This document shows, piece after piece, positions 9,056 through 18,147 of a stretch of DNA of 64,000 nucleotides. The translations under genes and the position numbers were made by a program. The notes under the pieces were generated by a model. That model did no database searches and had not been told where the DNA came from. It worked only from the letters and a program-made list of their open reading frames with translations. Source of the stretch: JBBATK01 sp044224515. Lineage in GTDB: Bacteria; Bacteroidota; Ignavibacteria; Kapaibacteriales; NICIL-2. How positions within the stretch are numbered: the first letter of the stretch is position 1; every line of letters starts with the position of its first letter. Location: the NCBI GenBank assembly GCA_044224515.1, contig JBGAKH010000007.1:124001-188000 (forward strand), read 5' to 3'.

Positions 9056-9366
9056 TACTTTGCTTTCTTCTTGAACATTTCCAGCATGCGGTCCGTGACC
9101 ACGAATCCGCCCACTACGTTTAGGGTTCCAAGAACGACTGCCACAAAACCCAACACCATGCCGGGTGTGTTTGCGGGATCAGTATGTCCCATAACAATAA
9201 GAGCCCCGATGATCACCACGCCGTGGATGGCATTTGCGCCTGACATGAGAGGAGTATGCAAGACAGCCGGAACTTTGGAAATAACTTCAATGCCAACAAA
9301 AATTGAGAGGATGACGATGTAAATCATCTCTATGTGGAGTGAAACGAAACCCAAAACGTCGTTCAT
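9055..9366 (-). CDS. pntAB: Proton-translocating NAD(P) transhydrogenase alpha-2 subunit
   Basis: 103 residues from the ATG at 9366, chosen because GAGGG stands about 8 bases upstream and the longer frame adds only polar sequence. It has an N-terminal segment and three hydrophobic helices (IEMIYIVILSIFVGIEVI, then GANAIHGVVIIGALIVMG, then GMVLGFVAVVLGTLNVVGGFVVTDRML), typical of the small membrane half of a split PntA. The family works with the NAD-binding alpha-1 and the beta subunit to couple hydride transfer from NADH to NADP+ to proton entry. Neither partner is in the window, so this subunit is separated from its complex. Confidence 0.85.
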   Translation of the reverse strand: MNDVLGFVSLHIEMIYIVILSIFVGIEVISKVPAVLHTPLMSGANAIHGVVIIGALIVMGHTDPANTPGMVLGFVAVVLGTLNVVGGFVVTDRMLEMFKKKAK

Positions 9367-9834
9367 GGAGCAACCCTCTTCACGGTGTGAATGTAGCCAC
9401 GACGATAAACTACGTGCCGTGGTCTGCTGCAATTTAGGACTTGTTCTGCGAAGTACAAATTTGAGGAACTACTGAGGGGTTTGGCTTCAAGATGCTGAAG
9501 ATCTTTTACCTAAGAGTGGGGCTGAGCTGTGGTACGTGAAAAGCTATTCTTGAGTTGAAGGTTCTGAACAATCGCGACAGTGTGTGTGTAAGTGGCGTGC
9601 GCGCTTTGCCATGCAATGACCTGTTAGGACAGACGGGCTGTCCCTGCAAGAGAAGTGGCTACTGGGTCGGCCAACGCTCGCAAAAGCGTGCAAAGCCCTG
9701 ATCGAGCTCCACCTCCGGTGCATCCATCTCGTCCGTGGCATCCGTGGACTTGTTAAGAATCCTGTCGGATGAAGCAATGCGCTCCGTAGTTTTGCTTCCT
9801 TGTTGTGACACCAGGGAGAAGTCCCCAAAAACTA
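9367..9834. other. Intergenic region between divergent pntAB and kup
   Basis: About 470 bases holding the two divergent promoters. Open frames here are short with no recognisable product. A 6-base-pair inverted repeat (GGACAG/CTGTCC, near 9627) is the only visible structure. GGGAGAAG at 9814-9821 is the ribosome site for kup. I looked for a c-di-AMP (ydaO-type) riboswitch because of the potassium transporter and did not see its conserved segments. Confidence 0.5.
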
Positions 9835-11829
9835 ATGGATTCAAAACACGCTTCGTTTCAACGAGCAACCTTCGCCGGCATTCTCATTTCGATGGGTATT
9901 GTGTTTGGCGACATCGGAACTTCGCCTTTGTACACCTTTACGGCGATTATTGGAAACCGAATTATAAACGAAGAACTTGCACTGGGGGCACTTTCGGCTG
10001 TCTTTTGGACACTGACCTTCCAAACTACTCTCAAGTACGTCTTAATCACACTGCGAGCAGACAACCATGGAGAAGGAGGCATATTCTCTCTCTATGCACT
10101 CGTTCGTAAGATGCGCGGATCGTTGGTTGTACCGGCAGTGATCGGCGGAGCATTTCTGCTTGCTGATGGTATTATAACGCCGCCCATTTCTGTGGCATCG
10201 GCGGTGGAAGGTCTGAAAATCTTTCGAGCGGATTTGGAAACAGAGCCAATTGTACTGGCAATTATCGTACTCCTGTTCACGATGCAGCAGTTTGGAACAG
10301 AGCGAGTTGGCCGCCTCTTTGGTCCTGTAATGATGCTTTGGTTTAGCTTCATTGGCGTCATAGGTGCGATGGCAATAGGTCACAACACCCACATTCTGGC
10401 GGCACTGAACCCCTACTATGCCATTCACATGATAACCAGCCAACCAAATGGCTTTTTCATCCTGGGAGGAGTTTTTCTTTGTACCACCGGTGCAGAGGCA
10501 CTCTACTCTGATTTGGGACATTGCGGAAAGTCGAACATTCGAATGTCATGGGCATTCGTTAAAGTTTGTCTGATTTTGAGTTATGCGGGTCAAAGCGCTT
10601 GGTTGTTAGATCATATTGGTCAACCTTTGGGAAGCACATCCGTGTTTTTCTCGATTATACCTCAGCCTCTGCTGGTGTTTAGCATCATTCTCGCGACCTT
10701 AGCTACGATTATTGCCAGCCAGGCTCTCATTTCCGGCTCGTATACCCTGATTAACGAAGCCATGCAATTGAGTTTGTGGTTCAAAACAAAGGTTGTATTC
10801 CCGACGAATGTTCGCGGTCAGATCTACATACCGCGTCTGAACTGGACCTTAATGGCCGGCTGTATCGTGGTGGTTTTGTACTTCCGAGAATCGAAGCACA
10901 TGGAAGCAGCCTATGGCTTGGCGATCACACTGACCATGTTGATGACCACCATTCTGATTGCCATGTACTTGCTGCGTGAGCGCACCTCTAAAATCCTGGT
11001 CGCCCTTGCACTTGTGGTTTTCATGGGTATCGAGCTGTCGTTCCTTGCAGCGAACAGCATTAAGATTCTCGAAGGTGGTTGGTTCAGCATTGCGGTAGGG
11101 TTGATGTTGTCGCTCGTGATGTACATCATTTACCGTTCAAAGCAGATTCGAGGACGTCTCACTGAAATGGTTGACCTCGACGTGTTTGTACCACTACTCG
11201 AAAACCTAAGTCACGACGAGTCAATCCCGAAGTTTGCTACCCATCTGGTATACTTGACTGCTTCACCCAATCCCAATGAGGTAGAGCAGCTGGCTATCGA
11301 TTCAATCGTTCGACGCGCACCAAAGCGGGCAGATATATATTGGTTCGTCAATGTCAGTACTACCGATGAACCTTACCATAGTAGTTACAACGTACAGATT
11401 ATGGACGTTGGGCAGCGAGAGGCTCGCAATGTGGACGTTGTTTTTGTGCGTTTCAATTTAGGTTTCCGTATTGAACCCCGACTCAATACTATGTTCAGGG
11501 CGGTCATTGAAGACATGGTGAAACGTGGGGAGATCGACATCGCCTCTCGCTACAAATCACTGGGCCGACTCAATCAAACAGGTGATTTTCGATTTGTCAT
11601 TTTCAAGAAATTCTTGTCGAACGACAACGAGTTGCCGCCAGGTGAGAAGCTCATTCTCGACGGATACTTTATGATCAATACCCTGGCAGTTTCCAATCAA
11701 GAGTATTATGGGCTCGATACTTCGAACGTGTTGGTAGAGAACGTTCCACTTGTCGTCTCGGCGCCACCGCGCTATAATATTACGCGGGATGAAACGCCCC
11801 TAAGTCCGCCGTCTGCCGAGCAAAAGTAA
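9835..11829 (+). CDS. kup: Potassium uptake protein Kup
   Basis: 664 residues from the ATG at 9835, with GGGAGAAG at a good distance upstream; a GTG at 9805 is less likely. It is a K+/H+ symporter of the KUP/HAK/KT family. The first membrane helix carries the family signature GIVFGDIGTSPLYT, followed by the ADNHGEGGIFSLYAL loop, the GGAFLLADGIITPPISV helix and the TTGAEALYSDLGHCG motif with the conserved Asp. About twelve hydrophobic segments run to residue 430, followed by a soluble C-terminal cytoplasmic domain of about 220 residues. It probably supplies K+ at low pH or low external K+, as in other bacteria. It is followed by murI with a 55-base gap. Confidence 0.97.
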   Translation: MDSKHASFQRATFAGILISMGIVFGDIGTSPLYTFTAIIGNRIINEELALGALSAVFWTLTFQTTLKYVLITLRADNHGEGGIFSLYALVRKMRGSLVVPAVIGGAFLLADGIITPPISVASAVEGLKIFRADLETEPIVLAIIVLLFTMQQFGTERVGRLFGPVMMLWFSFIGVIGAMAIGHNTHILAALNPYYAIHMITSQPNGFFILGGVFLCTTGAEALYSDLGHCGKSNIRMSWAFVKVCLILSYAGQSAWLLDHIGQPLGSTSVFFSIIPQPLLVFSIILATLATIIASQALISGSYTLINEAMQLSLWFKTKVVFPTNVRGQIYIPRLNWTLMAGCIVVVLYFRESKHMEAAYGLAITLTMLMTTILIAMYLLRERTSKILVALALVVFMGIELSFLAANSIKILEGGWFSIAVGLMLSLVMYIIYRSKQIRGRLTEMVDLDVFVPLLENLSHDESIPKFATHLVYLTASPNPNEVEQLAIDSIVRRAPKRADIYWFVNVSTTDEPYHSSYNVQIMDVGQREARNVDVVFVRFNLGFRIEPRLNTMFRAVIEDMVKRGEIDIASRYKSLGRLNQTGDFRFVIFKKFLSNDNELPPGEKLILDGYFMINTLAVSNQEYYGLDTSNVLVENVPLVVSAPPRYNITRDETPLSPPSAEQK

Positions 11830-11884
11830 TGGTGTTTCGTAGATCCCTTTGAGCTGCTAGTGTACTTATAAGGTTTTGAATGTC

Positions 11885-12697
11885 ATGTCGTTATCGCAAG
11901 CAATAGGAGTATTCGATTCAGGAGTGGGTGGGCTCAGTGTGCTTAAGCATTTGGTTCACGTCCTGCCCTCGGAGCGCTATGTCTACCTTGGCGATACCGC
12001 TCGTGTACCATACGGAAACAAATCTGTTGAAACCGTTCAGACCTACTCCAAGCAGTGCACGGAGTTCCTCCTGGCGAAAGACGTAAAGCTCATCATCGTC
12101 GCATGTAATACTGCTTCGTCCGTTGCATTGGACGTGGTCCGAGCTGCCTCCAGCGTGCCGGTGATTGGCGTTATTGACCCCTGTGCTGATGCTGTGTGTT
12201 CCGGAACATCCTCCGGCGTTGTTGGCGTTATCGGTACACGGGCTACCGTTGGCTCCAAAGCCTATGACGCGGCAATCGAAGCTCATGCCGGGGAGCGTCG
12301 CATTAAAGTTCTCTCTCAAGCTTGCCCACTATTCGTCCCACTTGCCGAGGAAGGGTGGACTGCCCATCCGGCCAGCCGAGCAATTGCCAAGGAATACATG
12401 CGTTCGCTTCGCGAAGCAGGGGCAGATACCGTGGTTCTCGGTTGCACTCACTACCCGCTGCTTATCGATATCATTCAAGAGGCTATTCCCCAAGCGAAGT
12501 TGGTGGACCCGGGATATTATGCCGCCATTGAAGCGCAGCGTTTGCTTGCGCACCGCCACGAGCTTCACGGTTCATCGGAAGAGCCAACGACGGACATCGA
12601 CTTCTACGTCACAGATATCCCATCAACCTTCGCACAAGTTGCAAAGCAGTTTCTGGGATTTGACGTTGCCTCACCCCGCTTGGCACATGTCGACTAA
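11885..12697 (+). CDS. murI: Glutamate racemase
   Basis: 270 residues; converts L-glutamate to D-glutamate for peptidoglycan. The start is the ATG at 11885; an in-frame TTG at 11876 would add three residues. Motifs: IGVFDSGVGGLSVL with the active-site Asp-Ser pair, YLGDTARVPYGNKS, IIVACNTASSVAL with catalytic Cys74, IGVIDPCADA, and VLGCTHYPLL with the second catalytic Cys and His. No N-terminal regulatory extension like that of the E. coli enzyme is present. There is no T-rich terminator directly downstream. Confidence 0.97.
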   Translation: MSLSQAIGVFDSGVGGLSVLKHLVHVLPSERYVYLGDTARVPYGNKSVETVQTYSKQCTEFLLAKDVKLIIVACNTASSVALDVVRAASSVPVIGVIDPCADAVCSGTSSGVVGVIGTRATVGSKAYDAAIEAHAGERRIKVLSQACPLFVPLAEEGWTAHPASRAIAKEYMRSLREAGADTVVLGCTHYPLLIDIIQEAIPQAKLVDPGYYAAIEAQRLLAHRHELHGSSEEPTTDIDFYVTDIPSTFAQVAKQFLGFDVASPRLAHVD

Positions 12698-13335
12698 TGC
12701 AGTGCTCCAAGCTGCACGTGCGTCGAGCTTGAGCTCAGGTTCAAAGTCCTCTAAAAGCACAGCACCTATCTCAACAATCGCAGTCGTACACAGCGTCGTT
12801 GCCGAGCTGAGTGACTGTTATGCTCTTTAGTTTCAACGCATTTGGGTAGTTGTGAGTAAGCGCGGTTTGCGCATGTTTTAGTATGGAGTAGGCTGCTGAA
12901 GTCTTTCTCGAGGCCCACTCAATTTTGAGCTTTGCAGGGGACGGGCTTTCTCCAAGAATGGTCTATGCATTCTCTGAGATAAACAACAAATCGTCTCGGT
13001 TGCCACGAAATTAGTCTGTCTCTGATGTTGAGTTCGGTTGGTGCATACGGTGACTCCGACCTGATGAACACTGCACATTTTGTTAAATCTCCACAAACGC
13101 ATCAGGCACGTTAAACGCCGGATTGTCCGGCGACGTCTACACCTCAAGCTCGTACGTCATCTTCAACACACCCGAAGATGCTTGCGCAGACTATGCGCTG
13201 AACAGGGCAGCATTGTTTCGCGTTCCGCAACTCAATTCGGGATGGAGCGTGCCCCTTTGACAGCGAGGTGCCAAGGCTTTTTTGACGGCCTTCACTACCA
13301 ATCACATAAGAATACCTACTTTGTGGAGATTAACC
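12698..13335. other. Intergenic region upstream of a T9SS cargo gene
   Basis: About 640 bases with no recognisable gene on either strand. Open frames are short, lack ribosome sites and have skewed, low-complexity translations. A GGAG at 13325-13328 is the ribosome site of the following gene. No tRNA, riboswitch or terminator hairpin with a T tract was found. Confidence 0.5.
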
Positions 13336-14451
13336 ATGGATAAGAACATGAACACTTTTCGTACTCTAACGCTGCTTGAAACTCCAAGAACCTACTGTGG
13401 AGCAATCGAAGGAACTTCGCTAAGCGGACGAGTTAAGCCTACCATCGGAGCATGGGCCTTCGGTGTGCTCCTGGTGCTTTGTTCGACATTGAATCTCCCT
13501 GCTCAACCGGGTGCAATGCATGGTCCATGGGATCCGGAGCATCATGCGCGACCGAACATGATGAAATTCAAGGGTCTCCACGATCAACTCAGAGTTTGGG
13601 CGCAGAAGGAAATCATCCCTACGGTACGAGAATGGAAACTGAGTTTTGACAAGCAGATCTCAGCGGGCGACCTGCAGCGCTTGAACGAAATGCGAAATTC
13701 TGGACAGCAACTACGCAAGCAGCGTGAGACGCTATCACAAAGCATTCGTGCCAAAGAAGAGGCCTTGAGTCCGGAAGACGCCAAAAAGGAGACACCTGAA
13801 CTGGATCAACTCCATGAACAGATGCGTAGTCTCAATCAGAAGGGAAGGGACTTATTGTCTGAAGTGAAGAAGCTGGCAGATCGATACCCCAACGAGTTAA
13901 AGAGCTTGGGAGAGCAAGCTAAGCCACAGTTAAAGATCTGGATGGGATCAGCTATGCAACAGGCTCGAGATTATGCAACCGCCAACAAGGTGGATATGGG
14001 CATGTTTCGTCCGGAGTGGCTCCATCGAGCCGTCCCTAATCTGCTTGGCATAGAGAATAATCCGTTTAGAAAGATGGCAGTTGCTCGCTTCCTCCTGTGG
14101 GATGGCGCTGACCTCCCCGAACTTAATGAGCAGCAAAACTTGGAGCAGCTTGCGCCCCCGCCGCAAAACAAAATCAGTTCCAATCTGAGCTTTAGCTTGG
14201 GACAAAACGTCCCTAATCCGGTCGTTGGAGCTGCTACAACAATCAACTTCTCGCTGCAGCAAGCAGATCATGTAAAGATTAGTCTCTTTGACGCCAACGG
14301 AGCGGAATTGGCCGTCATTTGCGATAGAAATTATCCGGCAGGATCGAACGTGGTCGAGTACCCCGTCGCTGCACTTAGCGCCGGCACGTATACCTACCGT
14401 TTGGTTTGTAGCCAAGGAACTCTGTCAAACACGATGACTATTGTTCGCTAG
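13336..14451 (+). CDS. Secreted helical protein with T9SS type-A sorting domain
   Basis: 371 residues from the ATG at 13336, preceded by GTGGAGAT at a suitable distance. The hydrophobic export segment (AWAFGVLLVLCSTLNLPAQ) lies unusually deep, at about residues 40-58, after a polar leader. The mature part is first His/Pro-rich, then a charged, coiled-coil-like helical stretch (residues about 85-215) rich in Gln, Glu, Lys and Leu. The last 85 residues, from SLGQNVPNP through HVKISLFDANG, SAGTYTYRLV and the C-terminal TMTIVR, are a T9SS sorting domain. The middle has no recognised enzyme motif. Delivery through the outer membrane is inferred from the tail; the function is unknown. Confidence 0.8.
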   Translation: MDKNMNTFRTLTLLETPRTYCGAIEGTSLSGRVKPTIGAWAFGVLLVLCSTLNLPAQPGAMHGPWDPEHHARPNMMKFKGLHDQLRVWAQKEIIPTVREWKLSFDKQISAGDLQRLNEMRNSGQQLRKQRETLSQSIRAKEEALSPEDAKKETPELDQLHEQMRSLNQKGRDLLSEVKKLADRYPNELKSLGEQAKPQLKIWMGSAMQQARDYATANKVDMGMFRPEWLHRAVPNLLGIENNPFRKMAVARFLLWDGADLPELNEQQNLEQLAPPPQNKISSNLSFSLGQNVPNPVVGAATTINFSLQQADHVKISLFDANGAELAVICDRNYPAGSNVVEYPVAALSAGTYTYRLVCSQGTLSNTMTIVR

Positions 14452-14933
14452 ATGTCGAGGCATCACGAAAGGTTGCAACCGAATTAACTTTCGCCGATTC
14501 GACAGGACGCGTACTCAGACGTCAACAGCTTAGTTCTCGCTTCGGAAAGAAGTTACAGTTAGGTGGGCTTCAAGCTTCAACTTGCTGTTTTCTGCCACTA
14601 CGAACACGTTGATTCGGAATCGGAACCGTGCCGAAGAGTCTCTGAAAATCACTCTTTAAGCAATTGAATTTCAACAGGGTTGAGTGAGGAAGAGTTTGCT
14701 GAGATGATGTGGAAGAAAGCTTCTTACCGCGTGGGCTCTCGGCTTCTAGAGAAGGGATTTCATCAGTCCCGAGCATCAGATGATCGCTGATTCGTGCGGC
14801 CGGAAGGGAGTCGTCTGCCGTCTTGTAACACGGAGCTTGTTACAGAGACACGCCTCTTTTGAAGCGCACGGACATAGCTATCGGGAAGAATATCGTGTGA
14901 GTGCAAGCGTGATGATGAGGACTAAGAGTACTG
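14452..14933. other. Intergenic region between convergent genes
   Basis: About 480 bases between two genes that converge. Nothing with protein-like features was found. A 6-base inverted repeat (TGTAAC/GTTACA, near 14824-14844) lies near the 3' end of the minus-strand kinase gene but has no T tract. No clear terminator is visible for either gene. Confidence 0.45.
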
Positions 14934-15920
14934 CTATAGCGCTGCGACAGCTGAGCGAAGTTTATCTGCTTGGATAGAGACGACACCCGGCTCACCGCAC
15001 ACTATTCCTGCAGCCAGATTTGCAAGAGTTGCCGCTTCACGGATATTCGCGCCGGCGACAAGAGCTGCGGAGAGAATGGCGATTGCTGTGTCACCCGCAC
15101 CGGACACGTCGGAGACGTGGCGCGCATAAGTCGGCACGTGCGAGATGGTTCCATCTTTCTCAAAGAGCATCATCCCATGAGCTCCAAGAGTAAGCAACAC
15201 ATTATCACATTGCAGCCGCGTTAAGATATCCGTGCCACCTCTGCGAACGGCATCCTCAGTCTTCAACTCATAACCAAGGGCTTCTTGAGCTTCCTTGCGA
15301 TTTGGTTTGAATACGGTGCTGTGACGAAAGGCAAAGAAGTTCTCGAACTTAGGGTCGACAAAGACCTTGATGTTTCGTGCTTGTGCAAAGGCCAAAACCG
15401 CATTGATAAGACTCGGCGTGATCAAACCCTTGTTGTAATCTTCAAAGATGACGGCGTCCAAGTCTTCCTGCTGAGCCAGAAGGGCTGCAATGGACTGTGC
15501 TCTGTCGTCCGATATCGCGGAACGCTGTTCACGGTCCAGGCGCGCTATGTGTTGATTGTTTCCAATGATGCGTGTTTTAACCGTTGTTACGCGCGCGGGA
15601 TCCGACAACAAAGCGGCCGTATTTAAACCATTCTCCTTCGCAATATCCAGAAACAGCTTACCCGAGTTGTCGTCTCCAATAATGCCACATAGGATTGGTT
15701 CCACTCCCAACGAATAGAGATTGTTGGCTACGTTGGCCGCACCGCCAAGGTGAAAAGTCTCGTTCTCGACATCAATAACCGGAACAGGCGCTTCCGGAGA
15801 GATGCGGCTTACATTTCCGATGAAATATCGGTCCAACATGACATCACCAACTACGGCGATACGTCGACCTTTCATGGCATCAATCAATTCAGCGGAGCGT
15901 TGCGAGCTTAGTGGAATCAT
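14934..15920 (-). CDS. rfaE1: D-glycero-beta-D-manno-heptose-7-phosphate kinase
   Basis: 328 residues of the PfkB/ribokinase fold. It phosphorylates heptose 7-phosphate at C1, a step in making ADP-heptose for the lipopolysaccharide core. Motifs: IAVVGDVMLDRYFIGNVSRISPEAPVP at the N terminus, FHLGGAANVANNL substrate loop, FEDYNKGL, VDPKFENF, VFKPNRKEA, LTLGAHGM, and the catalytic DVSGAGDTAIA near residue 280. Only the kinase half of E. coli HldE is present; the adenylyltransferase half must be encoded elsewhere. It lies 9 bases after thyA and is probably cotranscribed with it. Its presence supports a heptose-containing LPS. Confidence 0.93.
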   Translation of the reverse strand: MIPLSSQRSAELIDAMKGRRIAVVGDVMLDRYFIGNVSRISPEAPVPVIDVENETFHLGGAANVANNLYSLGVEPILCGIIGDDNSGKLFLDIAKENGLNTAALLSDPARVTTVKTRIIGNNQHIARLDREQRSAISDDRAQSIAALLAQQEDLDAVIFEDYNKGLITPSLINAVLAFAQARNIKVFVDPKFENFFAFRHSTVFKPNRKEAQEALGYELKTEDAVRRGGTDILTRLQCDNVLLTLGAHGMMLFEKDGTISHVPTYARHVSDVSGAGDTAIAILSAALVAGANIREAATLANLAAGIVCGEPGVVSIQADKLRSAVAAL

Positions 15921-15929
15921 AGGAGTTCG

Positions 15930-16724
15930 TTATACGGCAACCGGAGCCTTAATGTGCGGATGTGCTTGATAGTGAAGGAGTTCAAAATCCTCATAGCGGA
16001 AATCATCAATGCTCTTGACCAGTGGGTTCAGTCGCATCGTGGGAAGCGCAAAGGCTTCACGACTCAGTTGTACCTGAGCCTGTTCCACATGATTGAGATA
16101 GAGGTGTGCATCTCCGAACGTGTGCACAAAATCTCCGGGCTGCAAATCGCATGCCTGAGCAACCATCATCGTTAGCAGGGCGTAGGAGGCGATGTTAAAA
16201 GGCACACCCAGAAACACGTCTGCGCTGCGCTGGTACAGTTGGCAGGAGAGTTTGCCTTCGGCTACATAGAACTGAAACAAGGCGTGACATGGCTGCAAAT
16301 GCATGTGAGGCAGATCAGCCACATTCCAAGCGCTGACAACTAAACGACGTGAATCGGGATTACGTTTTATTTCGGCAATGACCTGAGCGATTTGATCGAC
16401 GCTCTCTGAACCTGCCGATTCCCAGCTTCGCCATTGTCTGCCGTACACCGGACCCAGATTTCCGTCTGCATCAGCCCATTCATCCCAAATACTGACACCA
16501 TGATCCTTTAAGTAGGCGATGTTGGTTTCGCCTCTCAAAAACCATAGAAGCTCATAAATGATGGATTTCAAGTGGACCTTCTTGGTCGTAACGAGAGGGA
16601 AACCCTCGGAAAGATCAAAACGAAACTGATAGCCGAAGACAGATAAGGTCCCTGTTCCGGTTCGGTCGTTTTTACGAACACCATGGTCTAAAATGTACTG
16701 AAGGAGGTCGTGATACTGCTTCAT
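15930..16724 (-). CDS. thyA: Thymidylate synthase ThyA
   Basis: 264 residues, identical in length to E. coli ThyA. It makes dTMP from dUMP with methylenetetrahydrofolate. Conserved segments: YHDLLQYILDHGVRKNDRTG, TTKKVHLKSIIYELLWFLRG, IWDEWADADGNLGPVYGRQWR, the catalytic LQPCHALFQF with Cys146, QRSADVFLGVPFNIASYALL, and HTFGDAHLYLNHVEQ. It is the first gene of a two-gene minus-strand unit with the heptose kinase. The window also contains a class II ribonucleotide reductase, the other deoxynucleotide enzyme, but at a distance. Confidence 0.98.
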   Translation of the reverse strand: MKQYHDLLQYILDHGVRKNDRTGTGTLSVFGYQFRFDLSEGFPLVTTKKVHLKSIIYELLWFLRGETNIAYLKDHGVSIWDEWADADGNLGPVYGRQWRSWESAGSESVDQIAQVIAEIKRNPDSRRLVVSAWNVADLPHMHLQPCHALFQFYVAEGKLSCQLYQRSADVFLGVPFNIASYALLTMMVAQACDLQPGDFVHTFGDAHLYLNHVEQAQVQLSREAFALPTMRLNPLVKSIDDFRYEDFELLHYQAHPHIKAPVAV

Positions 16725-16965
16725 GTGTGTGCCGAGATAGACCGCAATTTAACCAAATCCAAAGCTTCTTTATCACACCCGGCATATATCCCTGAGATCA
16801 GCTCCCTCTGATTTCGAACGAAAAGGAGATGCGGGCGTGTGTGTTGGCTCTTTCTGCAGAGTCCGAATCAACACTGTGCAGACGTTCGTTAAATAAAAGA
16901 TAAAAAAGTCTGAAATATCGTATTTTTGTGTGGTCTTGATTTGCAAGCACTTGGGAGACCCGGCG

Positions 16966-18147
16966 ATGCGCCACAACGACGAAAAGGATCTGCTCTTTCT
17001 CTACGCGAACGAAGGGATTATGGTTAGCGATGCGAAGGGAATGATTGTCAGAATCAATCCGGCATGCGCTCAGCTCTTTGGCTACACCGAAAACGAACTC
17101 GTCGGACATTCTGTAGAGGAACTCGTACCTCCGAGACTTGTGCACAGACACCGCAGCGAGCGTGAAGCATTTCACGATCGACCTCATGTGCGAAGTTTCG
17201 GACAGCAGAGTGGGATTATAGGTTTGCACAAAGACGGACATGAAATTCCCCTTGAGATCAGCCTCAGTCCATTTGAAGACGGTGATCAGCACTTTACCAT
17301 TGCCTTTGTTGTTGACAACACGTATCGTAGGCAGTCCGAGCAAAAGCTGCGAGACTACGCCGAACAGCTTGAGCGTGATGTTCGCAATCGAACCCTAATC
17401 CTGCAAGAAGCTGTTGAGCAACTTGAACGAACTAAAGCCGAATTGGGTCAGGCGTTGACCAAAGAAAAGGAGTTGAGTCACCTAAAGTCGCGCTTCGTGA
17501 GTATCGCATCACACGAGTTTCGTACGCCTTTGGCAACGATTCTATCGTCGCTATCGTTGGTTCGCAAGTATGCCGATTTGGGAGAGATCGAGAAGCGCGA
17601 CAAACACATCGAGCGCATCAAGGGCAGCATCTCGTCGTTGAACGACATCCTGAACGACTTTTTGTCGTTATCCAAGCTAGAAGAAGGTGCTGTTGAGTTA
17701 AAGGTGACCGAGGTGTATTGGCCGGATTTTCTCAAGACCATCGTCGACGAGTTGCGTCCGATCTCAAAAGAGTCACAAGAGATTGTCGTTGAGCATAGTG
17801 GCTGCGATCACATTCACATTGACATCAAACTGATCAAAGCTGTCTTGATAAACTTGTTGACCAACGCACTGAAGTACTCTGCGGCCGACTCACACGTTGA
17901 GTTACAGTCAGACTGCGATAGCTCACACTTAAGAATTCACATACGCGACCACGGAATTGGCATCCCTGCTGAAGACTTGGCACATGTCTTTGAACGATTC
18001 TTCAGAGCTCACAACGTAATGCACATCCAGGGCACAGGCTTGGGACTCAATATCGTCGCACGATTTGTCGAGCTCATGGGCGGACGTATAACAATCGACA
18101 GCACTCAAGGGACAGGAACACACGTACAGGTGGAGATACCATTATGA
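16966..18147 (+). CDS. PAS-domain sensor histidine kinase
   Basis: 393 residues from the ATG at 16966, with GGGAG at 16953-16957. No membrane segment, so a cytoplasmic sensor. A PAS domain spans residues about 8-120 (GIMVSDAKGMIVRINPACAQLFGYTENELVG). A coiled coil runs to about 172. The HisKA domain has phosphoacceptor His183 in SIASHEFRTPL. The HATPase_c domain has the N box LLTNALKYS, DHGIGIP and GTGLGLNIV. No haem- or flavin-binding PAS residue is obvious. The stop overlaps the start of the following receiver-Crp gene by four bases (ATGA), which makes that regulator its likely partner. Confidence 0.95.
   Translation: MRHNDEKDLLFLYANEGIMVSDAKGMIVRINPACAQLFGYTENELVGHSVEELVPPRLVHRHRSEREAFHDRPHVRSFGQQSGIIGLHKDGHEIPLEISLSPFEDGDQHFTIAFVVDNTYRRQSEQKLRDYAEQLERDVRNRTLILQEAVEQLERTKAELGQALTKEKELSHLKSRFVSIASHEFRTPLATILSSLSLVRKYADLGEIEKRDKHIERIKGSISSLNDILNDFLSLSKLEEGAVELKVTEVYWPDFLKTIVDELRPISKESQEIVVEHSGCDHIHIDIKLIKAVLINLLTNALKYSAADSHVELQSDCDSSHLRIHIRDHGIGIPAEDLAHVFERFFRAHNVMHIQGTGLGLNIVARFVELMGGRITIDSTQGTGTHVQVEIPL

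Noticed and set aside
12165..12830. 221-codon frame overlapping murI
   Set aside because: It is a shadow frame of murI, which has all catalytic motifs; the shadow translation is low-complexity and Ser/Pro-rich.
13080..13260. A roughly 57-codon stop-to-stop frame upstream of the T9SS cargo gene
   Set aside because: It has no start codon or ribosome site and no recognised motif; length is within chance expectation.
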